Shown one piece after another: positions 24,799-33,512 of a DNA stretch of 64,000 nt. The notes below the pieces were generated by a model. It saw nothing but the letters and a program-made list of their open reading frames with translations, did no database searches and was not told the origin of the DNA. The position numbers were made by a program, and so were the translations under genes. Position 1 is the first letter of the stretch. Every line of letters begins with the position of its first letter. Origin of the DNA: VXMT01 sp965204835 (GTDB taxonomy: Bacteria; Chloroflexota; Dehalococcoidia; UBA2979); assembly GCA_965204835.1 (NCBI GenBank), contig OZ242017.1:1240001-1304000 (forward strand). Direction: 5' to 3'.

Positions 24799-25880
24799 TG
24801 CCGAACGTCGACGCGGCCGAGCTGACGGCGTACGTCACGCGCGTCTTCGAGTCCCTCGGCGCGCCCACCGAGGACGCCGACGCGGTCGCCTCGCACCTCG
24901 TCGACGCGAACCTGAAGGGCCACGACTCGCACGGCGTAATCCGCACGGTGCAGTACGTGGAGCGCACGCAGGAGGGCCGCTACGTCCCCGCCGCGACGCC
25001 GAAGATCGAGCAGGACACGCCCACCCTCACGGTCGTGAACGGCAACTGGAATTACGGCCAGGTCGTCGCGGGCTTCACGATGGACACCGCCATCGCGAAG
25101 GCGCGCGAGCAGGGCGTCTCGGTCGCCGTCGCGCATCGAGGCGGCCACGCGGGGCGCATCGGCGCATACGGGGAGCAGGCGGCGGCCGCGGGCATGGTCA
25201 CCATCGCGTGCGTGAACCTCCACGGCGGCGGGGAGCTCGTCGCGCCCTTCGGCGGCGGACGCCGCCGCCTCGGCACCAACCCCATCGTCTTCGCCGCCCC
25301 CACGGGCGACCCCGAGGCGCCGTTCGTCCTCGACATGGCGACCTCCGTCGGCGCCGAGGGCAAAGTGCGCGTCGCCCGCAACCGCGGCGTCGAGCTGGAG
25401 CCCGACTGGATCCTCGACGGCGACGGGCGGCCCTCGACGGACCCGCTCGACCTCTACGGCGGCGACCCGCCGGGATCGAGGGAGCGCGGCGCGCTCCTGC
25501 CCGTGGGCGGCCCCGTGGGCTACAAGGGCTTCGGTCTCTCGATGGCCGTCGAGTTCCTCGCCGGGGCGTTCCTGCCGACGGTCGCGACGCGGCCCGACGA
25601 CGAGGTAGGCGGCAATGCGATCTTCATGACGGTGATCGACCCGGAGCACTTCGCCGGCCTCGGCCTGTTCGAGCAGTCCATCTCGGACCTCATCGAGCGG
25701 GTGAAGGAGCCCCCGTTCGCCGAGGGCTTCGACGAGGTGATGACGGCCGGGGAGCCCGAGCGTCGTCGCAAGGCCGAGCGCCTCGCCAACGGCATCGACA
25801 TCGAGGACTCGACGTGGCAGCAGCTGTGCGATGCAGGCGTCGACGTCGGCGCGGGCCCGTACGAGGGCGCCATCCGGTAG
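24798..25880 (+). CDS. Ldh-family malate/lactate-type oxidoreductase
   Basis: A 360-residue NAD(P)-dependent oxidoreductase of the YlbC/ComC/malate-lactate dehydrogenase type, unrelated to Rossmann-fold LDH. Typical features include the catalytic His region (HDSHGVIRTVQYVE), VAHRGGHAGRIGAYGE and the nucleotide-binding segment (GTNPIVFAAP, DMATSVGAEGKV). It would reduce 2-oxoacids or oxidise 2-hydroxyacids produced by the neighbouring aldolase or ThDP enzyme. Its start overlaps the aldolase stop by one base. The final codons are imperfectly duplicated beyond the HNH gene that follows. Confidence 0.88.
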   Translation: MPNVDAAELTAYVTRVFESLGAPTEDADAVASHLVDANLKGHDSHGVIRTVQYVERTQEGRYVPAATPKIEQDTPTLTVVNGNWNYGQVVAGFTMDTAIAKAREQGVSVAVAHRGGHAGRIGAYGEQAAAAGMVTIACVNLHGGGELVAPFGGGRRRLGTNPIVFAAPTGDPEAPFVLDMATSVGAEGKVRVARNRGVELEPDWILDGDGRPSTDPLDLYGGDPPGSRERGALLPVGGPVGYKGFGLSMAVEFLAGAFLPTVATRPDDEVGGNAIFMTVIDPEHFAGLGLFEQSISDLIERVKEPPFAEGFDEVMTAGEPERRRKAERLANGIDIEDSTWQQLCDAGVDVGAGPYEGAIR

Positions 25881-25881
25881 G
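25862..25881 (+). repeat. End of Ldh-family gene, copy 1
   Basis: CGAGGGCGCCATCCGGTAGG covers the last codons of the Ldh-family gene. A similar copy with one extra base and two mismatches lies at 26588-26608 on the other side of the HNH gene. Confidence 0.5.
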
Positions 25882-25899
25882 CACACGAAGAGGATTAGG

Positions 25900-26574
25900 G
25901 TGTCCGTTATGGCGAACCGCGCCCACTTGAGAATCTTCGACCGCGACGGAGGCGTCTGTACTTACTGTGGGGGCACGCTGGAACGCGATGGCCCTCGGCT
26001 CTCGCGCGATCTCGGCGAACTGCGCCGCGTCTGGCAGGTGGATCACGTCTTGGCGCGTGGCAGCGGCGGGGGCGATTCCTCCGATCATGTGGTGCTTGCC
26101 TGCGGGCAGTGCAATCTCGTCAAGGGAGGGAGCCTGCTCGCGGACTGGGATCCGCGTGCTGGGCGACTACCGACTGGACGCGCCGAGCGTATCGCTGCGC
26201 GATCGGATGATGATGAGCGAACCGAACGCGTGCTCGCGCGGCTTCGCTTGCTCGCCTTCGCCATCGGCATGCGCGTGGCGCCCGCGAGAGCGGATGTGCT
26301 TGCTGAGTGGGCGGCTCTCACAGACTCAGGGCAGTCGGCAGGACCTCCTCTTCACGCCTTCGTCGCTGCCCGCGCGACAGTGCCGACCCTGATCCACTCT
26401 GCGCTACACGGACGAGGCAGTCGGCGGCATCTGCTGCGCGAGTGCGGAGCGGCGCAACAGATCGCCGCAATGTGCACGTGCGACGAGTTCGTGGGCGAGC
26501 TCTGCGAGTTGTGCGGCCCGCTCGATATGTTGTTCCCGTCGCCCCGGCGTTCGGTTCCCGGATCCCTCGCGTAG
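25900..26574 (+). CDS. HNH endonuclease domain protein
   Basis: About 224 residues. An N-terminal HNH/zinc-finger nuclease domain is clear: CTYCGG, then WQVDHVLARGSGG with the catalytic His, then CGQCNLVKGG with the second Cys pair. The C-terminal half contains a second Cys-rich patch (CTCDEFVGELCELCG) and resembles nothing I recognise. GTG at 25900 has AGAGGA 6 nt upstream; ATG at 25909 is the alternative. It sits alone between convergent metabolic genes and is bounded by copies of the preceding gene's end, so it looks like an acquired cassette. Confidence 0.8.
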   Translation: MSVMANRAHLRIFDRDGGVCTYCGGTLERDGPRLSRDLGELRRVWQVDHVLARGSGGGDSSDHVVLACGQCNLVKGGSLLADWDPRAGRLPTGRAERIAARSDDDERTERVLARLRLLAFAIGMRVAPARADVLAEWAALTDSGQSAGPPLHAFVAARATVPTLIHSALHGRGSRRHLLRECGAAQQIAAMCTCDEFVGELCELCGPLDMLFPSPRRSVPGSLA

Positions 26575-26587
26575 CCCGAAGTGAAGT

Positions 26588-26608
26588 CGAGGGGGGCCGT
26601 CCGGTAGG
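26588..26608 (+). repeat. End of Ldh-family gene, copy 2
   Basis: CGAGGGGGGCCGTCCGGTAGG repeats the 3' end of the Ldh-family gene (25862-25881) with one insertion and two substitutions, 4 nt before the stop codon of the convergent dehydrogenase gene. Confidence 0.5.
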
Positions 26609-26611
26609 GGG

Positions 26612-27586
26612 CTACCGCGAGTTGATCACCTCGGGGTTGACGATCGCGGGGGGCATCTCGCCCGTGAGCACGGCGACGACGTTGTTCACCGCGAGCTCGC
26701 GCATCAGGTAGCGCGTCTCCTCCGTCGCCGTGCCGATGTGCGGCAGCACGATCACGTTCGGCATGGACGGCAGCGGGTCGGCGGGTTCCGGCGGCTCGTC
26801 CTCCAGCACATCGAGCGCGGCGCCGGCGATCGAGCCGGCCTCGAGGGCTCCCCACAGCGCCGCCTGATCGACGACGGGGCCGCGCGAGGTGTTGACCAGG
26901 TAGGCGTCGCTGCGCATCAGCGCCAGCTCGCGCTCGCCGATGAGCCTGTGTGAGCTGGGGTTGAGGTCGGTGTGGAGGCTCACGAAGTCGGACTCGCGGA
27001 GCAGGGCGTCGAGGGAGCGGTACTCGCTCTCCGGCGCGCCCTCGGGCGGCTCGTCGAAGACGTCGGTCCAGAGCGTGCGCATGCCGAGCGACTGCATCCG
27101 GCGAGTGACCTCGCGGCCGATGCGGCCGAAGCCGACCACGCCGAGGACCTTGCCGCGGATGTCGTGGCCGAGCGGCAGCCGCGGCGCGCGCCCGGCCCAG
27201 CGGCCACTGCGCGCGTAGTCCTCGTACGGGAAGAGCTGGCGTGCGAGGGCGACGATGAGCGTCATCGTGAGGTCGGTGACCGCCTCGTTGAGCACGCCCG
27301 GCGTGTTGCAGATGGCGATGCCGCGCTCGGTGGCGAGTGCGACGTCGAAGTTGTCGTAGCCCACGCCCGTGCCCGCGACGACGCGGAGGTCGGGCGCGGC
27401 GTCGAAGAGGGCGGCGCCCGCCACGCGCAGCGGCGACATAATGACGCCGTCCGCACCGTCGAGCGCCGCGTGCAACTCCTCGTCGGAGACGGTGGGCTCG
27501 ACGCGCCGGACATCGCCGACGGCCTCGAGGCGTGCGAGGAACTCGGCCTCGACGGGCGTGGCGACGCAGATCACGGGGCGGCTCAC
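26612..27586 (-). CDS. D-2-hydroxyacid dehydrogenase
   Basis: A 324-residue D-isomer-specific 2-hydroxyacid dehydrogenase (glyoxylate/phosphoglycerate dehydrogenase family). The Rossmann motif is VLGVVGFGRIGREVTRR, followed by the catalytic Arg (VNTSRGPVVDQAAL), Glu (DVLEDEPPE) and His (VLPHIGTATEETR). It would interconvert 2-oxoacids such as glyoxylate or hydroxypyruvate with hydroxyacids. The GTG start has GGAGGG upstream. Glyoxylate made by the malyl-CoA lyase in this window is a plausible but unproven substrate. Confidence 0.88.
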   Translation of the reverse strand: MSRPVICVATPVEAEFLARLEAVGDVRRVEPTVSDEELHAALDGADGVIMSPLRVAGAALFDAAPDLRVVAGTGVGYDNFDVALATERGIAICNTPGVLNEAVTDLTMTLIVALARQLFPYEDYARSGRWAGRAPRLPLGHDIRGKVLGVVGFGRIGREVTRRMQSLGMRTLWTDVFDEPPEGAPESEYRSLDALLRESDFVSLHTDLNPSSHRLIGERELALMRSDAYLVNTSRGPVVDQAALWGALEAGSIAGAALDVLEDEPPEPADPLPSMPNVIVLPHIGTATEETRYLMRELAVNNVVAVLTGEMPPAIVNPEVINSR

Positions 27587-27631
27587 GTCACCCTCCGTCG
27601 AGGCATCCCGGGTGGTCTGGGTGGGCCGGTG

Positions 27632-27662
27632 CGGGGGCAGGCCGGAGCCCGGCCTGCCCCCG
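27632..27662 (-). terminator. Terminator of acyl-CoA dehydrogenase gene
   Basis: A 14-bp perfect stem (CGGGGGCAGGCCGG with its complement) around an AGC loop, 6 nt past the stop of the minus-strand acyl-CoA dehydrogenase gene. Confidence 0.75.
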
Positions 27663-27668
27663 TCGTGG

Positions 27669-28895
27669 CTAGCCGCGCGGCAGGCCGAGGCCGCGCGTGG
27701 CGATGATGTTGCGCTGGATCTCGCTCGATCCGCCGGCGATGGTCAGCACCACCGAGTGCACGTACACCTGCGTCGGCTCCGCGCCCGCGGCCGAGCGCGG
27801 GTCGTCGCCGTTCCAGATGTTCGCGTAGAGCCCGAAGGTCTTCATGCCCGCGCGGGCGACCTTCTGGCGCAGCTCGGTGTAGAACGCCTTGCCCATCGAC
27901 GCCTCGTAGTTCGGCAGCATGCCGGCCGCCTGCATCGACGCGACGCGGAACGAGAGGTTGAACATCACCTCGGACGCCGTGTAGTGCTCGGCCAGCTCGA
28001 GGCGCGTGCGCCCGAGCCCGCCGTGCTCACGCTGGGCCATGCCCTCGGGCGAGTTGGCGTGCTCGATGATGCGGTCGAGGAACTGCCGGTTCTCGATCGC
28101 GCCGCCGATGCCGGAGCGCTCGTAGTCGAGCAGCGTCATGCCGACGTACCAGCCGCGGTTCTCCTCGCCGATCATCTGGTCGGCGGGCACCCGCACGTCC
28201 TCGTAGAACGTCTCGTTCGTGGCGTGCCGGAAGCCCATCGAGACGATGGGGCGCACGGAGATGCCCGGCGTCGTGCGGTCCATCACGAAGAACGAGATGC
28301 CGCGGTGCTTCGGGGCGTCCGGGTCGGTCCGGAACATGCCGAAGATCCAGTTGGACTTGTGGCCGGACGAGGTCCACATCTTCTGGCCGTTGATGACGTA
28401 CTCGTCGCCGTCGCGGACGGCGCGCGTCTGCAACGAGGCGAGGTCGGAGCCAGCGCCCGGCTCGGAGAAGCCCTGCGCCCACAGCATCTCGCCGCGCAGC
28501 GTCGGCGCCAGGAACTTCTGCTTCTGCTCCTCGGTACCGTGCACGAGGATGGTCGGGCCGAGCAGGCGCAGGCCGCCGCCGCCGACGGGCGGGGCGCCGG
28601 TGAAGGCCATCTCCGAGTTGAAGATGAACTGCTCCATGCTGGTGAGGCCGGCGCCACCGTACTCCTTCGGCCAGTGCGGGGCCGCCCAGCCGTGCTCGGC
28701 GAGGGCTTCCGCCCACTCGAGCGCCGCGTCGCGGGCGTCGTCGTCACCGATGGCGATGTCGGCCTGCCAGTCGTGCTCGCCGGACGGGTCGATCTCCTGC
28801 GCGCGCGCCTTGTAGAAGGCGGGGAGCCGTGCATCGATGAACGACCGCACCTCCTCCCGGAACGTGGCTTGTGCGTCTGAGTCGGCCCAGTCCAT
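27669..28895 (-). CDS. Acyl-CoA dehydrogenase
   Basis: A 408-residue FAD-dependent acyl-CoA dehydrogenase. The substrate/FAD signature is standard (FSEPGAGSDLASLQTRA then INGQKMWTS), as is the C-terminal block (IAGGSSEIQRNIIATRGLG). The canonical catalytic Glu position just before the SSEIQ block reads Gly, as in FadE-type members that place the base elsewhere. AAGGAGGG before the ATG at 28895 fixes the start; the longer open frame to 29315 is not supported. It is monocistronic with its own terminator. Confidence 0.88.
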   Translation of the reverse strand: MDWADSDAQATFREEVRSFIDARLPAFYKARAQEIDPSGEHDWQADIAIGDDDARDAALEWAEALAEHGWAAPHWPKEYGGAGLTSMEQFIFNSEMAFTGAPPVGGGGLRLLGPTILVHGTEEQKQKFLAPTLRGEMLWAQGFSEPGAGSDLASLQTRAVRDGDEYVINGQKMWTSSGHKSNWIFGMFRTDPDAPKHRGISFFVMDRTTPGISVRPIVSMGFRHATNETFYEDVRVPADQMIGEENRGWYVGMTLLDYERSGIGGAIENRQFLDRIIEHANSPEGMAQREHGGLGRTRLELAEHYTASEVMFNLSFRVASMQAAGMLPNYEASMGKAFYTELRQKVARAGMKTFGLYANIWNGDDPRSAAGAEPTQVYVHSVVLTIAGGSSEIQRNIIATRGLGLPRG

Positions 28896-29067
28896 GGAAC
28901 CCTCCTTGTGCGCGGCAGTGTACGGAAGTGCGCGGCGATGATACCTGCTCCCCGCTGCACGCGCTGCACGGCCCGAGCGCGCACGAGGGCCGTCGAGCCC
29001 ATGCCGGGGCCGACGCCTACAATCGCGGGTACGTCCCGCCTTCCGGGGGACGCCGCCGGAGGCGCAC

Positions 29068-30399
29068 ATGGCACAGGCGCGCACCAACGGAGCACCGCCC
29101 GTGAGCGTCGAGCGCCGCCCCGGGCGCATGGACGCGCTGCGCATCCGCGACTTCCGGTACCTGTTTATCGGCACCGTCAGCTCCGGCTTCGGCCAGTGGG
29201 CGCAGATGATCGGGCTCAACTGGCTCGCCTTCGTCATCAGCGGCGAGTCGGCGACGCAGCTCGCCCTCGTCGCCTCGGCGGGCGGGGGTGCGAGGCTGCT
29301 GGCCGGGCCGGCCATCGGCGTGATCCTCGACCGCTACCACCGCCGCACGGTGCTGGTGTGGACGACCGTGATCAGCGCCGTGAAGGGCGTGCTGCTCGGC
29401 GTCCTCGTCGTCATGGACGTCATCAACATGCCGATGGTCTACGCGTTCGCGCTGCTCGAGGGCATCGTGAGCACGGCGAACCAGAACACGCGCCAGGCGT
29501 TCGTGTTCGACGTGACCAACGAGCGCACGCTCTCCAACGCGGTGGCGCTGAACTCGATCGCGCAGAACATCTCGCGCATCGTCGGCCCGCCGCTGACCGG
29601 GATGATGATCGGGCTGCTCGGCACGGCCTCGCCGTTCCTGTTCATCGGCGTCGTGATGGTGATCTCGACGGCGTTCACACTGCCGATCAGCCGCGACACG
29701 CGGCAGGCCGCCCCGGACCGCGAGAACCCGCTGCGCAGCATGTGGGTCGCCGTCACCTACATCTCGAAGGACCGGGCCATGCTCGGCCTGATCCTCACCT
29801 CGGTCGTACCGGCGTTGACCGTCTATCCGTACATCCAGCTGCTCCCGGTCTTCGCCGAGGAGGTGCTCGACGCGGGCGCTACCGGGTACGGGCTGCTCGC
29901 CGCCGCGATCGGGTGGGGGTCGTTCTCCGGCCTCGTGGCGCTCTCGCTGTACGGCGAGGTGCGACGCAAGGGGTTGGTGCTGCTGGTGTTCTACGTCGGC
30001 TACGTGGGCGCGTTGATCCTGTTCACGCAGTCGAACCTGCTGGTGCTCGCGCTCGTCTTCCTCGTGATCGCCGGGCTGTTCCACGGCGTGGCGATCACCC
30101 TCTCGCAGACGCTCGTGCAGCTCCTCGCGCGCAACGACATGCGGGGCCGTGCGACGTCGCTGTTCGCGATGGGCTTTGGCCTGATGCCCCTCGGCGCGCT
30201 GCCGATGGGACTGGCCATCGACGCGTTCGGGGCGCAGCGCGCGGTCGGCGGCTTCATGATGGTGTCGTTCGTGTTCTTCATCTTCCAGACGCTGATGTGG
30301 AAGTCGCTGCGCAACGCCGGAACGCGCCGGCGAGAGCCGACGCACGTCGCGATGCACCTCGTCGAGGCGCCCGCGAGCGTGGCCGAGCCCGTGCGATAG
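29068..30399 (+). CDS. MFS transporter, MFS_3 type
   Basis: A 443-residue, twelve-helix MFS protein of the enterobactin-exporter-like group, beginning with the typical RIRDFRYLFIGTVSSGFGQWAQ helix. The loop motif after helix 2 is GVILDRYHRRTVL. These carriers are usually exporters. GGAGGCG precedes the ATG and a TACAAT box lies at 29018-29023. Ends 16 nt from the convergent MFS gene. Confidence 0.85.
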   Translation: MAQARTNGAPPVSVERRPGRMDALRIRDFRYLFIGTVSSGFGQWAQMIGLNWLAFVISGESATQLALVASAGGGARLLAGPAIGVILDRYHRRTVLVWTTVISAVKGVLLGVLVVMDVINMPMVYAFALLEGIVSTANQNTRQAFVFDVTNERTLSNAVALNSIAQNISRIVGPPLTGMMIGLLGTASPFLFIGVVMVISTAFTLPISRDTRQAAPDRENPLRSMWVAVTYISKDRAMLGLILTSVVPALTVYPYIQLLPVFAEEVLDAGATGYGLLAAAIGWGSFSGLVALSLYGEVRRKGLVLLVFYVGYVGALILFTQSNLLVLALVFLVIAGLFHGVAITLSQTLVQLLARNDMRGRATSLFAMGFGLMPLGALPMGLAIDAFGAQRAVGGFMMVSFVFFIFQTLMWKSLRNAGTRRREPTHVAMHLVEAPASVAEPVR

Positions 30400-30414
30400 G
30401 GGCCGCCGATGCGG

Positions 30415-31758
30415 TCAGGCCGGCTGCCGGCCGACCTGGTGCATGCCGCCGTGCGTCGACACGGCCAGCGCGCTCGCCGTGTCGGGCTCGGACTCGTCGG
30501 GCAGCTCGTACGGGCGGCGGCGGATGAGCAGGATCGCGACCGCCGCCACGGCCGAGAGCAGGCCGCACGTCGTGAACACCGGCACGTAGCTGCCGACGCG
30601 GTCGAACACGATGCCGGCGACGATCGGTGAGCCGACCGCGACGGGCATCGCCGAGGCGTTCACGAGCGCGTTGATGGTGGCGAACCGCCTCGGCCCGTAG
30701 TAGTCGGCGACGATCGCGGTGTGCAGCACCACCCACGCCGCCTGGCCGAACGCGAACGTCGCGTAGTACGGCGCGAGCAGCCACAGGCGCTCGCTCGACA
30801 CGGACGCGAGCACGACGATGCCGACGGCCTGCAGCGCGAAGGCCCCGATGAGCAGTCGCCGCCGGCCGATGCGGTCGCCGAGCAGGCCGCTGGACGGGCG
30901 GAAGATGACCTGCGAGAAGGCGTAGCCCACCCCGGCGGCTGTCGCGTAGCCCACGCCGAGGCCCTGCTCGCGCAGGTGCGGGAACTGGTAGACGACCCAC
31001 GCCTGCACCGTCGCGACGTTCGCGCACTGCGCGAGCGCGAGCAGGTAGAACGCGGGCGTCCGCAGCGCCGCGCCGACGCTGTCGCCGGTCATCGCGAACG
31101 GCGTGACGCCCGCGCGGCGTGCGCGGATCGGCTCGCCGTCGGGCTCGAGGCCCATCACGGACGGGTCGTTGCGCATGGTGAAGGTGAGCGGGAGCGCGAT
31201 CGTGAGGATGATCACCGCCGAGATCACGAGCGTATTGCGCCAGCCGAAGGCGGCGATGAGGACGGCGATGAGCGGGACGAGCGCGAAGCCGGAGCCGTTC
31301 CCGGAGTTGAGGAAGCCCATCGCGCGGCCTCGCTTGACCTGGAACCAGCGCACGATCAGCGCCGAGTAGGGCATGAAGGTGCTGGAGCTCTGGCCGATCG
31401 CCAGCACGATGCTCGCGCCGTAGTACATCGGCAGTGTGCGAGCCTGCGAGAGCAGGACGAGGCCGAGCGCGAGGATGATCAGCCCCCCGCGCGCCATGAT
31501 CTTCGGCCCGAAGCGGTCGATGAACGCCCCGGCGAACGGGCCGAACACGCCCTGCTCGAGCGCGCGGATGGAGAAGCCGGCCGCGACGGCCGCCGTGGTC
31601 CAGCCGGTCTCCTCGCGGATCGGCTCGATGAAGACGCCGAAGCTCCAGATCGCCATCCCGGAGACGAGGAAGTTCGAGGTCGCGCCCGAACCGACGATGA
31701 ACCAGCCGAAGTAGATGCCTCGCGCGCGTGAGGGGAGGGAGCGGGGCGAGGCCGTCAT
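30415..31758 (-). CDS. MFS transporter, OFA-like
   Basis: A 447-residue MFS protein of the oxalate-formate/monocarboxylate type: N terminus RGIYFGWFIVGSGATSNFL, loop 2-3 AFIDRFGPKIMARGG and C-half loop GLLGDRIGRRR. Probably an importer of small carboxylates. AGGAGGG precedes the ATG. It is related in type to the carrier at 13820, which carries the same GW-V/I-V start pattern. Confidence 0.85.
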   Translation of the reverse strand: MTASPRSLPSRARGIYFGWFIVGSGATSNFLVSGMAIWSFGVFIEPIREETGWTTAAVAAGFSIRALEQGVFGPFAGAFIDRFGPKIMARGGLIILALGLVLLSQARTLPMYYGASIVLAIGQSSSTFMPYSALIVRWFQVKRGRAMGFLNSGNGSGFALVPLIAVLIAAFGWRNTLVISAVIILTIALPLTFTMRNDPSVMGLEPDGEPIRARRAGVTPFAMTGDSVGAALRTPAFYLLALAQCANVATVQAWVVYQFPHLREQGLGVGYATAAGVGYAFSQVIFRPSSGLLGDRIGRRRLLIGAFALQAVGIVVLASVSSERLWLLAPYYATFAFGQAAWVVLHTAIVADYYGPRRFATINALVNASAMPVAVGSPIVAGIVFDRVGSYVPVFTTCGLLSAVAAVAILLIRRRPYELPDESEPDTASALAVSTHGGMHQVGRQPA

Positions 31759-31971
31759 GCCCTCCTTTATTCGCGACCCCCGGCGTTACGGCAAGTTCGA
31801 GGCTGACGAGCGCACGATCGTGCCCGCGACCGAAGGGAGCATGATCCTAGCCCGCCGGGCGTAGTAGGTTACGGCTCGCCGCCGGACTGCCCGGCGATCC
31901 CGCGGGAGAGCCCGCGTCTCACAGCAGCCACGAGGTATCGAGATTCCCAGGAACTCAGACGGAGGTACGAG

Positions 31972-32763
31972 ATGAGCGAGCAGCAACTCGAAGGCAAGGT
32001 CGCGATCGTCACCGGCGCGAGCCGCGGCATCGGCGAGGCGATCGCCCACTCGCTGGCGCGCGACGGCGCGAAGGTCGTCGTCGCCGCCCGCACCGAGCAG
32101 GTCAACGACCCGCGCCTCCCCGGCACCATCCACTCCGTCGCCGCGGCCATCGAGGCCGAGGGCGGGACGGCCCTCCCCGTCGTCACCAACATGCGCGACC
32201 CGGAGAGCATCTACGGCTGCGTCGAGCAGACCGTCGAGGAGTTCGGGGGCGTCGACATCGTCGTGAACAACGCGGCGATCCTGGTGCCCGGGGACATCGA
32301 GACGGTGCAGGACCGCCACATCGACCTGATGTGGCAGGTCGACATGCGCGGGCCGGTGCTGATGTGCAAGGCGGCGGTGCCGCACATGAAGGAGAACGGC
32401 GGCCACCTCATCAACGTCTCCTCGGGCGCCGCGATCTTCCCCGGCCCCGGGCCGTACGACGAAGGGGGCATCGGCGGACTGTTCTACGGGATGGTGAAGG
32501 CGGGCCTCGAGCGCTTCACGCAGGGCCTGGCGATGGACCTCCAGAAGTACCGCATCGCCTGCAATGTGCTGTCGCTGAACTACGTGATCCACACGCCGGG
32601 CAACATCTTCGCCGACAACGACCCGGAGAACCCGAACCTGGACTTCGACAGCGCGGAGTGGATGGGCCGCGCGGCCACGTGGATCACCCGCCAGCCCCCC
32701 GAGTACACAGGCCACATCGTCTTCGACCACAACATGCGCTACTGGCTGGAGGACATCGACTAG
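31972..32763 (+). CDS. Short-chain dehydrogenase/reductase
   Basis: A 263-residue classical SDR. The cofactor loop TGASRGIGEA, the NNAAIL strand, the active-site Ser (INVSSGAAIF) and the Tyr-xxx-Lys (YGMVKAGLERF) are all present. Basic residues after beta-2 (VAARTEQ) suggest NADP(H). GGAGGTACGAG before the ATG is a strong ribosome binding site. The 213-bp spacer upstream shows nothing else. The substrate is unknown. Confidence 0.87.
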   Translation: MSEQQLEGKVAIVTGASRGIGEAIAHSLARDGAKVVVAARTEQVNDPRLPGTIHSVAAAIEAEGGTALPVVTNMRDPESIYGCVEQTVEEFGGVDIVVNNAAILVPGDIETVQDRHIDLMWQVDMRGPVLMCKAAVPHMKENGGHLINVSSGAAIFPGPGPYDEGGIGGLFYGMVKAGLERFTQGLAMDLQKYRIACNVLSLNYVIHTPGNIFADNDPENPNLDFDSAEWMGRAATWITRQPPEYTGHIVFDHNMRYWLEDID

Positions 32764-32790
32764 CAGCGCTCGCGCAGCGGCGGGCGCCCT

Positions 32791-33186
32791 TCACGCGACG
32801 CGCTGGAGCGCGCCCACCGCGTCGAACCCGGTGTCGTAGCTCCAGATGGTCCCGCAGCCGATACGGTTCATGACCGCGAGGTGCAGACAGTCGCGCGACG
32901 AGAGGCGGGGATACCTCCCGGCGTGGTCGCGCGCCTGATCGACGTCATCCTTGGTCACGTCGGCAACCATCGAGATCATCTCATCGAGCGCGTCGTACGC
33001 GGCGCTGAGGTGGTCTTGGTCGTCGAGCGCCCGGTACCGATGCAGGATCTCCTGGAACGTCTCGGCGCTCGTGACGAGTTGATCGCGGGCTGTGAGGAGC
33101 TGCGGAACGAGGGTCACGACGCGTTGCTTGTGTGGGTGCTCGGCGCCGACGAGATACATCGGCACGTTTGAATCGACGTAGATCAT
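32791..33186 (-). CDS. PIN-domain toxin (VapC-like)
   Basis: A 131-residue PIN-domain ribonuclease, the toxin of a type II pair. Conserved acidic residues are seen at the N terminus (MIYVDSN), in SAETFQEILHRY and RDCLHLAV, and near the C terminus (SYDTGFDAV). Its ATG overlaps the antitoxin stop by 4 nt (ATGA), the usual VapBC arrangement. It converges on the SDR gene. A second PIN pair of similar layout is at 54829-55499. Confidence 0.82.
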   Translation of the reverse strand: MIYVDSNVPMYLVGAEHPHKQRVVTLVPQLLTARDQLVTSAETFQEILHRYRALDDQDHLSAAYDALDEMISMVADVTKDDVDQARDHAGRYPRLSSRDCLHLAVMNRIGCGTIWSYDTGFDAVGALQRVA

Positions 33187-33431
33187 GCGAGCGCGCGTCC
33201 GCGCTCGATCTCCGAGAGCAACTGGTCGATGTCCCCGGTGGGCCCGGCGAACCGCGCATAGCGCAGCACCGCGGCGATGCGCTCCTCCGGCGGCGCCTGA
33301 AGCTCCTCGGCCACCGTGCGGCGGAGGCTGTCGCGCACGACGCGCGATACGGGCCTTCCCTGGCGCTTCGCGACGTCTTCGACCGCACGGTACTCGTCGT
33401 CGGGCATGATGACCTGGAGCCGCTTACTCAT
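33183..33431 (-). CDS. Ribbon-helix-helix antitoxin (VapB-like)
   Basis: An 82-residue antitoxin. The N-terminal MSKRLQVIMPDDEYRAVEDVA pattern, followed by GRPVSRVVRDSLRR, is a ribbon-helix-helix DNA-binding fold; the C-terminal tail would wrap the PIN toxin. It has no ribosome binding site: TATACT lies 6 nt before the ATG, with a good -35 17 nt further up, so the transcript probably begins at the start codon. The inverted repeat overlapping the -10 is the likely autoregulatory operator. Confidence 0.82.
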   Translation of the reverse strand: MSKRLQVIMPDDEYRAVEDVAKRQGRPVSRVVRDSLRRTVAEELQAPPEERIAAVLRYARFAGPTGDIDQLLSEIERGRALA

Positions 33432-33434
33432 GTG

Positions 33435-33466
33435 GTGAGTATAAACTGACTCACTATGCTGCTCAA
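33435..33466 (-). promoter_or_regulatory. Promoter and operator of first PIN pair
   Basis: Minus-strand TTGAGC (33466-33461), 17-nt spacer, TATACT (33443-33438), then 6 nt to the antitoxin ATG. The inverted repeat GTGAGT-N8-ACTCAC at 33435-33454 overlaps the -10, suiting repression by the ribbon-helix-helix antitoxin. Confidence 0.6.
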
Positions 33467-33512
33467 CCGGAGTGAGCCTGGTGAGCCGAAGTGCGGGCTG
33501 GGATACCGGAAG

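Noticed and set aside
26602..26617. Small hairpin CGGTAG-GGGG-CTACCG as terminator between HNH and dehydrogenase genes
   Set aside because: The stem is only 6 bp, overlaps a stop codon and repeat copy, and lacks a T run; treated as part of the duplicated gene end.
32791..33512. Duplicated gene ends flanking the first PIN pair, as at the second pair
   Set aside because: Neither the SDR 3' end nor the end of the 33513 gene has a visible copy on the far side of the cassette.
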